The notes under the pieces were generated by a model, which saw only the letters and a list, made by a program, of their open reading frames with translations, did no database searches and was not told the DNA's origin. From Companilactobacillus bobalius (GTDB taxonomy: Bacteria > Bacillota > Bacilli > Lactobacillales > Lactobacillaceae): a DNA stretch of 64,000 bases. Made by a program: the position numbers and the translations under genes. Within the stretch, counting starts at the first letter, position 1; each line of letters starts with the position of its first letter. The stretch spans positions 792,268-856,267 of the forward strand of contig NZ_LNUA01000032.1 of the NCBI RefSeq assembly GCF_009764355.1, read 5' to 3'. Shown piece by piece: positions 1 through 5,923 of this stretch.

Positions 1-158
1 TTAGGTGTCATGTCACCTTTAATAGCTCTATTTAGTTGCTGTGGATTAGCATGAATCAATTCAGCTAACTCTTTTTGAGTCATATCTCGATTAAGCAATG
101 CAATCTTAATTGATCGTTCAATGTCATGTGCTACCTTTGCAAATTGTTGTTCTGGCAT
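1..158 (-). CDS. Small XRE-type HTH protein, C-terminus cut by window edge
   Basis: A minus-strand reading frame starts at an ATG preceded by a strong AAAGGAGT ribosome binding site and runs off the left edge of the window, giving at least 52 residues. It contains a helix-turn-helix of the XRE/Cro type: MTQKELAELI followed by NPQQLNRAIKG reads as the two recognition-type helices. It probably binds DNA as a small regulator of the integrated element. It lies leftward of a bidirectional promoter region shared with the plus-strand gene at 220. The C-terminal end and any extra domain cannot be seen. Confidence 0.7.
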   Translation of the reverse strand, partial: MPEQQFAKVAHDIERSIKIALLNRDMTQKELAELIHANPQQLNRAIKGDMTP

Positions 159-165
159 GTAATCA

Positions 166-222
166 ACTCCTTTCTATTGTTATAATTTGTTTATTCCATA
201 TATATTCGAGGTGAAAAGTATG
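166..222. repeat. Bidirectional promoter repeat, copy A
   Basis: First of three near-identical intergenic segments (others at 545-606 and 722-788). Each holds a minus-strand ribosome binding site (AGAAAGGAGT), a central GTTATAAT that reads as TATAAT on the plus strand and TATAAC on the minus strand, and a plus-strand GAGGTG ribosome binding site. In this copy it separates the XRE gene (minus) from the 72-residue gene (plus). The overlapping -10 elements suggest mutually exclusive divergent transcription, which is inference. Confidence 0.75.
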
Positions 223-438
223 ACTGAACAAGAATTTGATAAAAAATTTGATGAATTCATAAAGCAATTTAATGAATCATTTGATTCAAAAGATAATATG
301 GATCAAATAGGTAAAATTGCTTTAAAAAATACTGATAGTGAAGAGGATATCGCCTTTAATACTGAACACATCTATCAGCAACAACGTGTAGATAACCTAG
401 TTAGACTTGCTTTAAAGAACTTTTTAGAGCTTGATTAA
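220..438 (+). CDS. Hypothetical acidic protein, 72 aa
   Basis: I do not recognise a family. The ATG at 220 is preferred over upstream starts because GAGGTG lies just before it. The product is 72 residues, rich in Asp, Glu, Asn, Gln and Phe, with no membrane segment or signal peptide. It is the plus-strand member of the first promoter cassette, and its last 38 bases overlap the tail of the convergent 48-residue gene. A cytoplasmic accessory role in the integrated element is all that context suggests. Confidence 0.65.
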   Translation: MTEQEFDKKFDEFIKQFNESFDSKDNMDQIGKIALKNTDSEEDIAFNTEHIYQQQRVDNLVRLALKNFLELD

Positions 439-547
439 GGGCCTTTATTGATTTTTCTGATTGTTTCTCATCAATCAATATATCCAAATTAAATTTGTTG
501 AAGCTTTGACTATTAATGGTAGTTAAAGCTTTTTCTTGTTCTTCCAT
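401..547 (-). CDS. Hypothetical small protein, 48 aa
   Basis: A 48-residue frame with ATG at 547 sits behind a strong AGAAAGGAGTGAGAAAG leader identical to the one in front of the 30-residue gene at 724. The protein begins MEEQEKALTTINSQSFNKF and is hydrophilic, with a probable helix toward the Lys-rich C-terminus (KALNQALKSSLKQV). No family recognised. It is convergent with, and overlaps by 38 bases, the plus-strand gene ending at 438. The conserved leader is the main support that it is translated. Confidence 0.5.
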   Translation of the reverse strand: MEEQEKALTTINSQSFNKFNLDILIDEKQSEKSIKALNQALKSSLKQV

Positions 548-606
548 CTTTCTCACTCCTTTCTATTGTTATAATTTGTTTATTCCATATATTCGAGGTA
601 AAAATT
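545..606. repeat. Bidirectional promoter repeat, copy B
   Basis: Second copy of the divergent promoter segment. It matches copy A over most of its length, but the plus-strand side has lost two bases in the ATATAT stretch and one near the start codon. GAGGT is therefore followed by ATT rather than ATG. The minus-strand side is intact and drives the 48-residue gene. Confidence 0.7.
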
Positions 607-687
607 GAAACCGATTTCGAACCTTATGAAGTTAACCTATCAACTGCAGAATGCCTAACACCAGAGCAAATATTGAAAGAATGGTAG
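604..687 (+). pseudogene. Degenerate plus-strand cassette gene (27 codons, ATT at start position)
   Basis: Downstream of promoter copy B a 27-codon frame runs from an ATT where copies A and C have ATG, ending in LTPEQILKEW. The protein-like composition, the GAGGT at correct spacing and the position equivalent to the two intact plus-strand genes suggest a decayed or truncated cassette gene, or a rare ATT start. It lies fully antisense to part of the 30-residue gene, so it may be chance. Low confidence. Confidence 0.2.
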
Positions 688-724
688 ATATTCCTAACAT
701 GAACCAATACTTTTGATCATTCAT
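632..724 (-). CDS. Single-pass membrane microprotein, 30 aa
   Basis: A 30-residue frame with ATG at 724 has the same AGAAAGGAGTGAGAAAG leader as the 48-residue gene. After the start MNDQKYW, nearly all remaining residues form one hydrophobic helix (FMLGISTILSIFALVLGI) ending LQLIG. Size and layout resemble type I toxin peptides or small membrane regulators, but there is no family match I can name. It belongs to the third promoter cassette and is antisense to the degenerate frame at 604-687. Confidence 0.5.
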   Translation of the reverse strand: MNDQKYWFMLGISTILSIFALVLGILQLIG

Positions 725-788
725 CTTTCTCACTCCTTTCTATTGTTATAATTTGATTAATTCATATATATTCGAGGTGAAAAATATG
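722..788. repeat. Bidirectional promoter repeat, copy C
   Basis: Third copy of the divergent promoter segment. It keeps the minus-strand AGAAAGGAGT, the central GTTATAAT and the plus-strand GAGGTGAAAAATATG start. It separates the 30-residue membrane peptide (minus) from the 97-residue gene (plus). The minus-strand 5' leader is identical to copy B right up to the start codon. Confidence 0.75.
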
Positions 789-1079
789 ACCGATTCAATA
801 TTAGATTCTGTTGCATTTTTTCAAAAAGATGCATTGAAAAAGAACAAAAGAATAATTATTGGAATTGATTCAACCTTTGTTACTGGGCTGCCATTGAAAA
901 ATGATTTAGAAAAAATTGATAACCCATTAATAAAAGAGTTTTCTGAGATGCGTGCTAAAAATTCAAATTCTAAAGATTTTATAATCTTGAACGATGTATC
1001 TATACTTGGTACTGAAAAACACTTAGATTTTCTAGTGATTAGAATCCAAAAGGTTTCTGCGATTTCTCTTGATGACTAG
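786..1079 (+). CDS. Hypothetical protein, 97 aa
   Basis: No family recognised. The ATG at 786 follows GAGGTGAAAAAT, so the longer upstream frame is not used. The 97-residue product begins MTDSILDSVAFFQKDALKK and has alternating charged and beta-like stretches (KRIIIGIDSTF, HLDFLVIRIQKVS). There is no signal peptide or membrane helix. It is the plus-strand gene of the third cassette, and its last 41 bases overlap the convergent gene that starts at 1263, repeating the tail-to-tail overlap seen at 401-438. Confidence 0.65.
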   Translation: MTDSILDSVAFFQKDALKKNKRIIIGIDSTFVTGLPLKNDLEKIDNPLIKEFSEMRAKNSNSKDFIILNDVSILGTEKHLDFLVIRIQKVSAISLDD

Positions 1080-1263
1080 TATCTCGTGTATTTGAATTAA
1101 CTAATTCATAGAAAAGCATTTCATTTACCAGATGGAGTGCTTTTTCTTTTGTCTCATATGATTTACCAGATCTGTTTACCACTGTTAGTAGCTGATCAAC
1201 TAAATCTTTATCAGAGAACATTTCGTATGAAAGGTATGGATTCATCTTTTGATATGAATACAA
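1039..1263 (-). CDS. Hypothetical protein, 74 aa (TTG start), divergent from the repressor
   Basis: A 74-residue minus-strand frame starts at TTG 1263, eight bases after AAAGGGGG; the internal ATG lacks such a site. The product is soluble and helix-prone (KDLVDQLLTVVNRSGKSYE) with no family I can name. Its position, transcribed away from the CI-like repressor across an operator region, is where phages and ICEs carry a Cro, excisionase or first early gene. That role is inferred from position only. Confidence 0.55.
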   Translation of the reverse strand: MYSYQKMNPYLSYEMFSDKDLVDQLLTVVNRSGKSYETKEKALHLVNEMLFYELVNSNTRDTSHQEKSQKPFGF

Positions 1264-1302
1264 TTTCTTTTCCCCCTTTACTGTTATTTTTTCATCAAGT
1301 TA

Positions 1303-1331
1303 TTGACCTCAATTAGCACAGGTGCTAATAT
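1303..1331 (+). promoter_or_regulatory. Promoter with embedded repressor operator O1
   Basis: A -35 TTGACC (1303-1308), a 17-base spacer and a -10 TAATAT (1326-1331) form a good plus-strand promoter toward the repressor gene. A perfect 8-base inverted repeat (1312-1319 ATTAGCAC and 1322-1329 GTGCTAAT) covers the spacer and the -10. Binding there would block RNA polymerase, consistent with autoregulation by the repressor at 1522. Confidence 0.65.
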
Positions 1332-1440
1332 GAAGGCATACCAAATAAGCAATTTAAACCCTATTACTACCGCAATTCTCGCCAAAGCATTGTATCGGTG
1401 GTCGTTTGTTTTTGTTGCTCAATTACTTGATGAATTAATT

Positions 1441-1490
1441 ATTACGCACAAATGCTAATTTTGCAAGTGTATTTACGCATTTGTGCTAAT
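1441..1490. promoter_or_regulatory. Repressor operators O2 and O3
   Basis: Two further operator-like sites share half-sites with O1: 1441-1459 ends in ATGCTAAT and 1473-1490 ends in GTGCTAAT. The segments 1446-1455 (GCACAAATGC) and 1477-1486 (GCATTTGTGC) are perfect inverted copies of each other. O3 overlaps a possible second promoter with TTGCAA at 1461-1466. Three related sites around a divergent control region is the layout of a lysogeny-type switch. Confidence 0.55.
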
Positions 1491-1521
1491 TAAATTCGTC
1501 AAACTTATGGAGAACATTGTT

Positions 1522-1857
1522 ATGACAACGTTTGAACGAATTAAAAAAGTTTCAAAAGAACAGGGGTATTCCCTAACAAAACTAAATGACAAAGCTGGCT
1601 TAGGCACAAATTCCATATATCATTGGAAAACTAAAACGCCTAGTACTGAAAGCCTATCTAAGGTTGCTAATGTTTTACACGTATCTGTAGACTACCTATT
1701 GGGTAAAACCGATGATCCGGATGTTAACACTAAGTCTAAGAAAGTAGATATCAAAGATGCGATGCAAGACGATTACACTGTTATGAGTTATGGTGGTAGA
1801 GAAATACCACCGGAGGAATTAGAAATGATTAGGCGTATCTTAGACGGGGGAAAATAA
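1522..1857 (+). CDS. CI/ImmR-like XRE family repressor
   Basis: This 111-residue protein has an N-terminal XRE helix-turn-helix (about residues 3-61: FERIKKVSKEQGYSLTKL, then LGTNSIYHWKTKTPS, then LSKVANVLHVSVDYLLGK). The short acidic tail (IPPEELEMIRRILDG) resembles repressors cleaved by ImmA-type proteases. The start at 1522 is preferred because GGAG lies nine bases upstream and the fold begins there. It is followed three bases later by the ImmA-like gene, the usual ImmR-ImmA pairing of ICEBs1-type elements and temperate phages. It probably binds the operators at 1312-1490 and keeps the element silent. Confidence 0.85.
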   Translation: MTTFERIKKVSKEQGYSLTKLNDKAGLGTNSIYHWKTKTPSTESLSKVANVLHVSVDYLLGKTDDPDVNTKSKKVDIKDAMQDDYTVMSYGGREIPPEELEMIRRILDGGK

Positions 1858-1860
1858 TAT

Positions 1861-2259
1861 ATGAGTGATGTTACAACTTACTTACTGAATTACGCACTAG
1901 ATCATCACATAGGATTCGAACTACTTAATGGAATAGATTCTGATTGGCCTTCCTTAGCTATACCAGAACGTAACATGATGTTTATTAATACGAATTGGTA
2001 CAAGCAAAAGGAACTACCAATGGTGGTAGCTCATGAGATTGGTCATATGCTTAATGGTGATTCTTGCTATATGTATGACAAGTCTAGTGTGGGAAAAATT
2101 AATGCTGAAAGTGCTGCTAATAAGGTAGCCATAGATTTACTACTACAATATTGTAAAGATTATGATATCCACTTCAATAGCTATATTATGTTTCTACAGC
2201 AATTCTGTATTCCATTGAGATATGAATACATTGCCAAAAGAAAAATGGCTGTAATGTGA
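1861..2259 (+). CDS. ImmA/IrrE family metallopeptidase
   Basis: This 132-residue protein has the zinc-peptidase signature HEIGH at residues 58-62, with a downstream glutamate in AESAANKVA (E83) as the likely third ligand. The family cleaves its partner repressor after DNA damage or other signals, releasing element excision or induction. The gene begins three bases after the repressor gene, so the two are co-transcribed and probably translationally coupled. The length is typical of the compact phage version without additional domains. Confidence 0.85.
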   Translation: MSDVTTYLLNYALDHHIGFELLNGIDSDWPSLAIPERNMMFINTNWYKQKELPMVVAHEIGHMLNGDSCYMYDKSSVGKINAESAANKVAIDLLLQYCKDYDIHFNSYIMFLQQFCIPLRYEYIAKRKMAVM

Positions 2260-2320
2260 TTTTTAATCCATCCCTTCTGATATACTTATACTGATTAAAT
2301 ATATATTTATGGGGGAAATT

Positions 2321-2812
2321 ATGAATAAGTATAACAAACTATTAATCACTGGTATGGCTATATTAATGAGTGCGACGGCTAGTTTAGAAACCATATCGAC
2401 AATAAATGTTTATGCATCGGATGATACTAAAACGGTTAAAAAGTTGTCACCAAATTCTGATTATCCAAATATTAAATCTAAATTTGATATAACAAACATG
2501 TCTCAATATTCAGACAATGACTTATTTGGCACTGTTACATTGAATAAGTTCTATGTAAAAGATGTAGGTGCTGATTCAATGAAACAATATCATGTATTGT
2601 TAACGCCCACTAAACATAGTAGTCAATACTTCTTACTAGTTACAAAATCCAAGAAGAAAATTCGTTTACATAATAAATTGACCGCTCAAGTTGCTTTGAA
2701 TGGTTCAAGTAAAATTAACGATGCTCAAATAAATTCAGGTATTAGTGAAAGCTATTCGGACAAACATGTTATTTTAACAATGCCTGATAAAATTGCTGTC
2801 TATCACAAATGA
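2321..2812 (+). CDS. Secreted hypothetical protein, 163 aa
   Basis: The ATG at 2321 follows GGGGGAAATT, which selects it over an ATG twelve bases upstream. The N-terminus is a classical signal peptide: MNKYNKLL, then a hydrophobic stretch to about residue 27, with a likely cleavage after VYASD or nearby. There is no lipobox cysteine. The mature part (about 130 residues) is Lys/Ser-rich and beta-like (LFGTVTLNKFYVKDVG, QYHVLLTPTK). I cannot assign a family. It lies in the lysogeny-type block between the protease and two small membrane proteins, so it may be a conversion or exclusion gene carried by the element. Confidence 0.7.
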   Translation: MNKYNKLLITGMAILMSATASLETISTINVYASDDTKTVKKLSPNSDYPNIKSKFDITNMSQYSDNDLFGTVTLNKFYVKDVGADSMKQYHVLLTPTKHSSQYFLLVTKSKKKIRLHNKLTAQVALNGSSKINDAQINSGISESYSDKHVILTMPDKIAVYHK

Positions 2813-2830
2813 TGTTAAGGGGAGATTATT

Positions 2831-3037
2831 GTGAATGATGATGAAAAACGAAAATATGAAGTAACAAAAAAGGCATATAAAGATGGTCGTGCTGAATATG
2901 AAAACAAAATAAATCGCGGTGGATGCTTTCTTGTGATTGCAATATTTGCTCCAATATTTGCAATTACGATGTTCCATAGTGGACTTCTGGCGTTGGCTAT
3001 ATTTGTTATTTTTCTTTATCTAGCATTTAAAAAATAA
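2831..3037 (+). CDS. Small membrane protein, 68 aa
   Basis: A GTG start at 2831 is preceded by AAGGGGAG. The first 28 residues are charged and probably cytoplasmic (DDEKRKYEVTKKAYKDGR). They are followed by two short hydrophobic helices (CFLVIAIFAPIFAITMF and LLALAIFVIFLYLAF). No family recognised. It starts 18 bases after the secreted protein and is likely in the same transcript; the next gene is another small membrane protein. Confidence 0.65.
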   Translation: MNDDEKRKYEVTKKAYKDGRAEYENKINRGGCFLVIAIFAPIFAITMFHSGLLALAIFVIFLYLAFKK

Positions 3038-3111
3038 ATCTAAGTCTCAAGTAGGCTTTCAGTCCAAATACTGAACGACATTAAAAGCTGAAAACAAAGG
3101 GGACATTTATA

Positions 3112-3477
3112 ATGATAAGCTCATATAAAAAATTCTGGAATAATATTTTTAATTTTTCAAGCACTAGTTCTCGCTCTGATTATTGGTGGCCAGTAATCAT
3201 AAATTATATCTTGTCTGGTTTGATTATTAGCATCATTCAAAAAATGATGGGGCACCCAATTGAGGACATATATAACCTCACCGATTTGACAGCAAACTGG
3301 GCGCTTTATATTATAAGTATCATCGTTTGGATAGGAACATTTACAGTAAAGGTTCGTAGATTACATGACACCGATCGTTCAGGCTGGTGGTTATTAATCG
3401 ATTTGATTCCAGTAATCGGTACAATTTGGTTCTTTATATTAATGATATTACCTTCAAAAAGAAGCCGTTGGAACTAA
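3112..3477 (+). CDS. DUF805 family membrane protein
   Basis: This 121-residue protein matches the DUF805 pattern: an N-terminal FW..IFNFSSTSSRSDYWW segment, three to four membrane helices, and the characteristic RRLHDTDRSGWW motif (about residues 83-94) followed by a proline-rich last helix. The function of the family is unknown; such proteins are common as accessory genes of phages and mobile elements in lactobacilli. An AAAGGGG ribosome binding site precedes the ATG. A hairpin terminator follows directly. Confidence 0.85.
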   Translation: MISSYKKFWNNIFNFSSTSSRSDYWWPVIINYILSGLIISIIQKMMGHPIEDIYNLTDLTANWALYIISIIVWIGTFTVKVRRLHDTDRSGWWLLIDLIPVIGTIWFFILMILPSKRSRWN

Positions 3478-3485
3478 ATAATTGT

Positions 3486-3516
3486 AAATAAGTCTCATGT
3501 AGGCTTATTTATTTTT
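3486..3516 (+). terminator. Rho-independent terminator after the DUF805 gene
   Basis: AAATAAG (3486-3492) pairs with CTTATTT (3504-3510) and is followed by ATTTTT. It would end the repressor-to-DUF805 transcript. A related AAGTCTCA-GTAGGCTT segment lies after the preceding gene near 3041, so this looks like a short duplicated 3' element. Confidence 0.5.
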
Positions 3517-3566
3517 ACCAAAATTAAAAAAGCCACGCCATTAAGCGTGACTGGAAGGGCTCTATT

Positions 3567-3710
3567 ATGAGCGATGATAATAATTTAAGAAAAGATATGA
3601 ATACTCGCCACGACGATGTGGAGAAAAGAGCTAACTTTGGTATCAAAAGCAAGGTACCAGATAACGTAAAAAATAAACCAAGTATCAATGATCCAAAGAA
3701 AAAGGACTAA
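3567..3710 (+). CDS. Small basic/acidic protein, 47 aa
   Basis: A 47-residue frame starts at ATG 3567 after GGAAGGG. It is highly charged and without hydrophobic segments (MSDDNNLRKDMNTRHDD, ending NDPKKKD), so it looks intrinsically disordered. A short hairpin (CACGC/GCGTG at 3532-3548) lies upstream. Similar tiny charged proteins occur near the integrase in lactobacillus prophages, but I cannot name a family. Its stop overlaps by four bases the end of the convergent membrane protein gene. Confidence 0.5.
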   Translation: MSDDNNLRKDMNTRHDDVEKRANFGIKSKVPDNVKNKPSINDPKKKD

Positions 3711-4318
3711 TACAAATCTATTATTTTTAGTCCAAGGTCGGCATTAAATAGCTCTCTCGATTTATACTTTCTAGCATCCCTTTTTACTTCAGCATAATTC
3801 TTTTCATAATCTTCATTTTCAAAAGGAACCAATACCAAACTATTTTCTGAGAAATCTGTACTAGGAGAATACTCCAAGTATCCACATGTTACTAATTCAT
3901 TTTTTAAATTAAATACATAAATTCTTTGAACCTCACTAGACTGGAAGAAATAATCATTAGCTGAAAGGGTGTCTATTTCACCGATACCCTTTCTATCTCT
4001 AATTTTATTTATAATATAATTAGCAAGCCGAACAATCCATGGGGCAATTGCAAAAGAAATTAAAAGACTTACTAAAGCCACATATAAGATATTCAGTGAT
4101 ATCGCTAAATAATCACCTTGTCTTACATTTGAATTAAAACTACCTATTAACAAATACAAAAAATAGTTCATTCCACCAAAGAAGACCAGTAGTATCTTCT
4201 TCTCGTCGTTATTATTTTTATAATAATTTATGGTTCCTTGTTTGAGTAGAATAACAAAATTTAAATACCCTAAACTACCAGAAACTATAAGTGATGATAT
4301 TAATGATGTTAAATTCAT
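3707..4318 (-). CDS. Membrane protein with soluble C-terminal domain, 203 aa
   Basis: Transcribed against its neighbours from an ATG preceded by GGAGGAC. Three predicted membrane helices lie at about residues 5-25, 43-60 and 72-97. They are followed by a basic loop (NYIINKIRDRKG) and a cytoplasmic domain of about 95 residues with a beta-rich pattern (QRIYVFNLKNELVTCGYLEY). This two-part layout recalls DUF6338-type proteins found next to prophage integrases, but I cannot confirm the family. Position beside the integrase on the opposite strand fits a lysogenic conversion or superinfection-exclusion gene; this is inference. Confidence 0.65.
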   Translation of the reverse strand: MNLTSLISSLIVSGSLGYLNFVILLKQGTINYYKNNNDEKKILLVFFGGMNYFLYLLIGSFNSNVRQGDYLAISLNILYVALVSLLISFAIAPWIVRLANYIINKIRDRKGIGEIDTLSANDYFFQSSEVQRIYVFNLKNELVTCGYLEYSPSTDFSENSLVLVPFENEDYEKNYAEVKRDARKYKSRELFNADLGLKIIDLY

Positions 4319-4403
4319 ATAGTCCTCCTAATATATTCCATATAATATTATATCACGTATAGCATGATGACTGTGTATATTTAACATCAAAATTAAGGAG
4401 GTG

Positions 4404-4448
4404 ATGCCCTTACTTACTCTCTTAAACTCTGCTCCCACGCAAACTTAG
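4404..4448 (+). CDS. Possible 14-residue leader peptide upstream of the integrase
   Basis: AAGGAGGTG, the best ribosome binding site in this region, stands directly before ATG 4404 and opens a 14-codon frame (MPLLTLLNSAPTQT) that ends at 4448. The stop overlaps the TAGGAGAAAATAAA site of the integrase start at 4460. This arrangement would couple integrase translation to translation of the leader. The spacing to the ATG is short, so the strong site could instead serve no peptide at all. Confidence 0.3.
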   Translation: MPLLTLLNSAPTQT

Positions 4449-4459
4449 GAGAAAATAAA

Positions 4460-5608
4460 ATGAGTGAAATAACTAAATATAAAAAGAAAAACGGAACCAC
4501 AGCATATAAATTCAGAACATTCCTTGGCTATGATGAAGTCACTGGAAAACAAGTACGAGTATCTAAAAGCGGTATTGCAACAAAAAAAGAAGCTTTAAAA
4601 TTATTAACCCAAGCACAATTGGAATTTAATAATAGAAGCTTCTCTCAATATAGAAATTTATCGTTTAAGGATATTTACCTTAAATGGTTCGATCAGTACA
4701 AGTTAACAGTCAAGGAATCTACCTATTCCAAAACTGATGAACATTTTACACTTCATATTTTACCAGAAATTGGTAAAACAAAAATATCGAAATTGACTAC
4801 TGTACAAATCCAACTAGCAATAAATAAATGGTTTAAGCAAAGTTTAACACGATATAAAAGATTCTATAACTACATTAACCGTGTTTTAACATGGGCTTAC
4901 AAGATGCAAATAATTGAAAACAACCCAGCTGATAGAGTTATCTTGCCTGTTAATACCTCTCAAATAAAAACTATGGCTGAAAACTATTATGATCTACCCG
5001 AACTCAAACATTTCTTTGAATGTCTTCATGATATGGATAATAGTATTGCAGAAGTTTACTTTAGAGTTCTTGCGTTTACAGGTATGCGTAAAGGTGAATC
5101 TCTTGCCCTCTTGTGGACTGATGTCAACTTTGAAACTAACCAGATTAGTATCAATAAAACTCAGTCACAGGGCGAACATGGACGTCTGTTAGTTAATACT
5201 CCTAAAACACCCACAAGTATCAGAACTGTGGATGTTGACCCTAAAACTATGGAGATACTAAAGCATTGGCGTAATGAACAAAGAAAACAATTGTTGATGT
5301 TAGGATTCAATGCTACTGGCAATAATCAATTAGTCTTTTCAAACACAAAAAATGAAATGTTCGTACCAACCACACCACGTAAATGGTTAGTAGATACCAT
5401 TGATCGTTTTGATTTGAAATACATTACAGTTCATGGATTTAGGCGTACTTTTGCTACACTGGCTTTTGAAGCTGGTGCAACCATTAAAGAAGTACAATCA
5501 CAGTTAGGCCATAAAAACTATAAAACAACCATGGATATTTACACGGAAGTTACTTCAAAGCAAAAAAAAGAAACCGCCCAGAAATACGCGAATTACGTAA
5601 ATTTCTAG
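4460..5608 (+). CDS. int: Tyrosine recombinase, phage/ICE integrase
   Basis: This 382-residue site-specific recombinase catalyses integration and excision of the element. An N-terminal arm-binding domain (about 1-60), a SAM-like core-binding domain (about 65-165) and a catalytic domain follow in order. Catalytic residues are visible: R210 in FTGMRKGE, H325 and R328 in HGFRRTF, H351 in LGHKNYKT, and the nucleophile Y361 in MDIYTEVT. The gene ends 79 bases before the 3' end of tRNA-Gln, the classical position at an attachment site. TAGGAGAAAATAAA precedes the ATG. The gene appears intact. Confidence 0.93.
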   Translation: MSEITKYKKKNGTTAYKFRTFLGYDEVTGKQVRVSKSGIATKKEALKLLTQAQLEFNNRSFSQYRNLSFKDIYLKWFDQYKLTVKESTYSKTDEHFTLHILPEIGKTKISKLTTVQIQLAINKWFKQSLTRYKRFYNYINRVLTWAYKMQIIENNPADRVILPVNTSQIKTMAENYYDLPELKHFFECLHDMDNSIAEVYFRVLAFTGMRKGESLALLWTDVNFETNQISINKTQSQGEHGRLLVNTPKTPTSIRTVDVDPKTMEILKHWRNEQRKQLLMLGFNATGNNQLVFSNTKNEMFVPTTPRKWLVDTIDRFDLKYITVHGFRRTFATLAFEAGATIKEVQSQLGHKNYKTTMDIYTEVTSKQKKETAQKYANYVNF

Positions 5609-5609
5609 C

Positions 5610-5630
5610 TGTGCCACAATTTGTGCCACA
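5610..5630. repeat. Short direct repeats between integrase and att site
   Basis: TGTGCCACA occurs twice (5610-5618 and 5622-5630), immediately after the integrase stop. Repeats of this kind between int and the tRNA are typical arm-type integrase binding sites; that role is inferred. Confidence 0.4.
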
Positions 5631-5650
5631 TTTTCGGTTTCAAGCGCTGA

Positions 5651-5675
5651 GACCCTTGATATAATAAGGGTTTCT
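5651..5675 (+). terminator. Probable integrase terminator
   Basis: ACCCTT (5652-5657) pairs with AAGGGT (5666-5671) around an AT-rich loop, followed by TTCTTGG. The U-tract is weak. It lies between int and the tRNA gene. Confidence 0.35.
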
Positions 5676-5686
5676 TGGTGTATACA

Positions 5687-5758
5687 TTGGGCATATTGGG
5701 TTCGAACCAATAAATTGCGGATTCAGAGTCCGCTGCCTTACCATTTGGCGAATGCCCA
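5687..5758 (-). tRNA. tRNA-Gln(CUG), attachment site of the element
   Basis: The minus strand folds into a full cloverleaf. A 7-bp acceptor stem (TGGGCAT with ATGCCCA) encloses a D-arm, an anticodon stem GCGGA/TCCGC with loop CTCTGAA (anticodon CTG, Gln), and a T-arm with GGTTCGAACC. No CCA is encoded after the discriminator position. The U1-A72 and G2-C71 pairs are typical for tRNA-Gln. The 3' end faces the integrase gene, so the attachment core should lie in roughly the last 20-40 bases of the tRNA. The second att copy must be left of the window. Confidence 0.9.
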
Positions 5759-5861
5759 TTAATGATTAAAAGTATTAAACAACAATAAAATGTTATAAAA
5801 AAAACGCTGTAATGTCAATAGTAATCAGCTATTCCTTATAAATATAACCGTATTTTTCCCG

Positions 5862-5908
5862 AAAAAAAGAACATCCCTACTGAAACAACAGCCAAGATGT
5901 ACTTTTTT
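5862..5908 (-). terminator. Terminator of the 93-aa gene
   Basis: On the minus strand GTACATC near 5897-5903 pairs imperfectly with the GATGTTC around 5868-5874, followed by a run of T. It lies just after the stop of the gene at 5924-6205. Confidence 0.4.
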
Positions 5909-5923
5909 CGGTCAAGCTCATCC

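Noticed and set aside
604..687. 27-codon frame with ATT start as an active gene
   Set aside because: ATT starts are rare, the frame is antisense to a better-supported small gene, and promoter copy B is altered on this side. It is kept only as a possible decayed gene.
632..724. Bacteriocin assignment for the 30-residue peptide
   Set aside because: No double-glycine leader, no immunity or export gene beside it, and the whole peptide is one hydrophobic helix; the immunity-type ABC transporter is 52 kb away.
545..788. CRISPR array from the spaced copies near the left end
   Set aside because: Only three copies of about 60 bases, unequal distances, with genes and ribosome binding sites inside; no cas genes in the window.
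1330..1458. 42-codon plus-strand frame between the operators
   Set aside because: Its ATG overlaps the -10 element of the predicted promoter (1326-1331), so the transcript would start after it. The apparent ribosome binding site is part of the operator.
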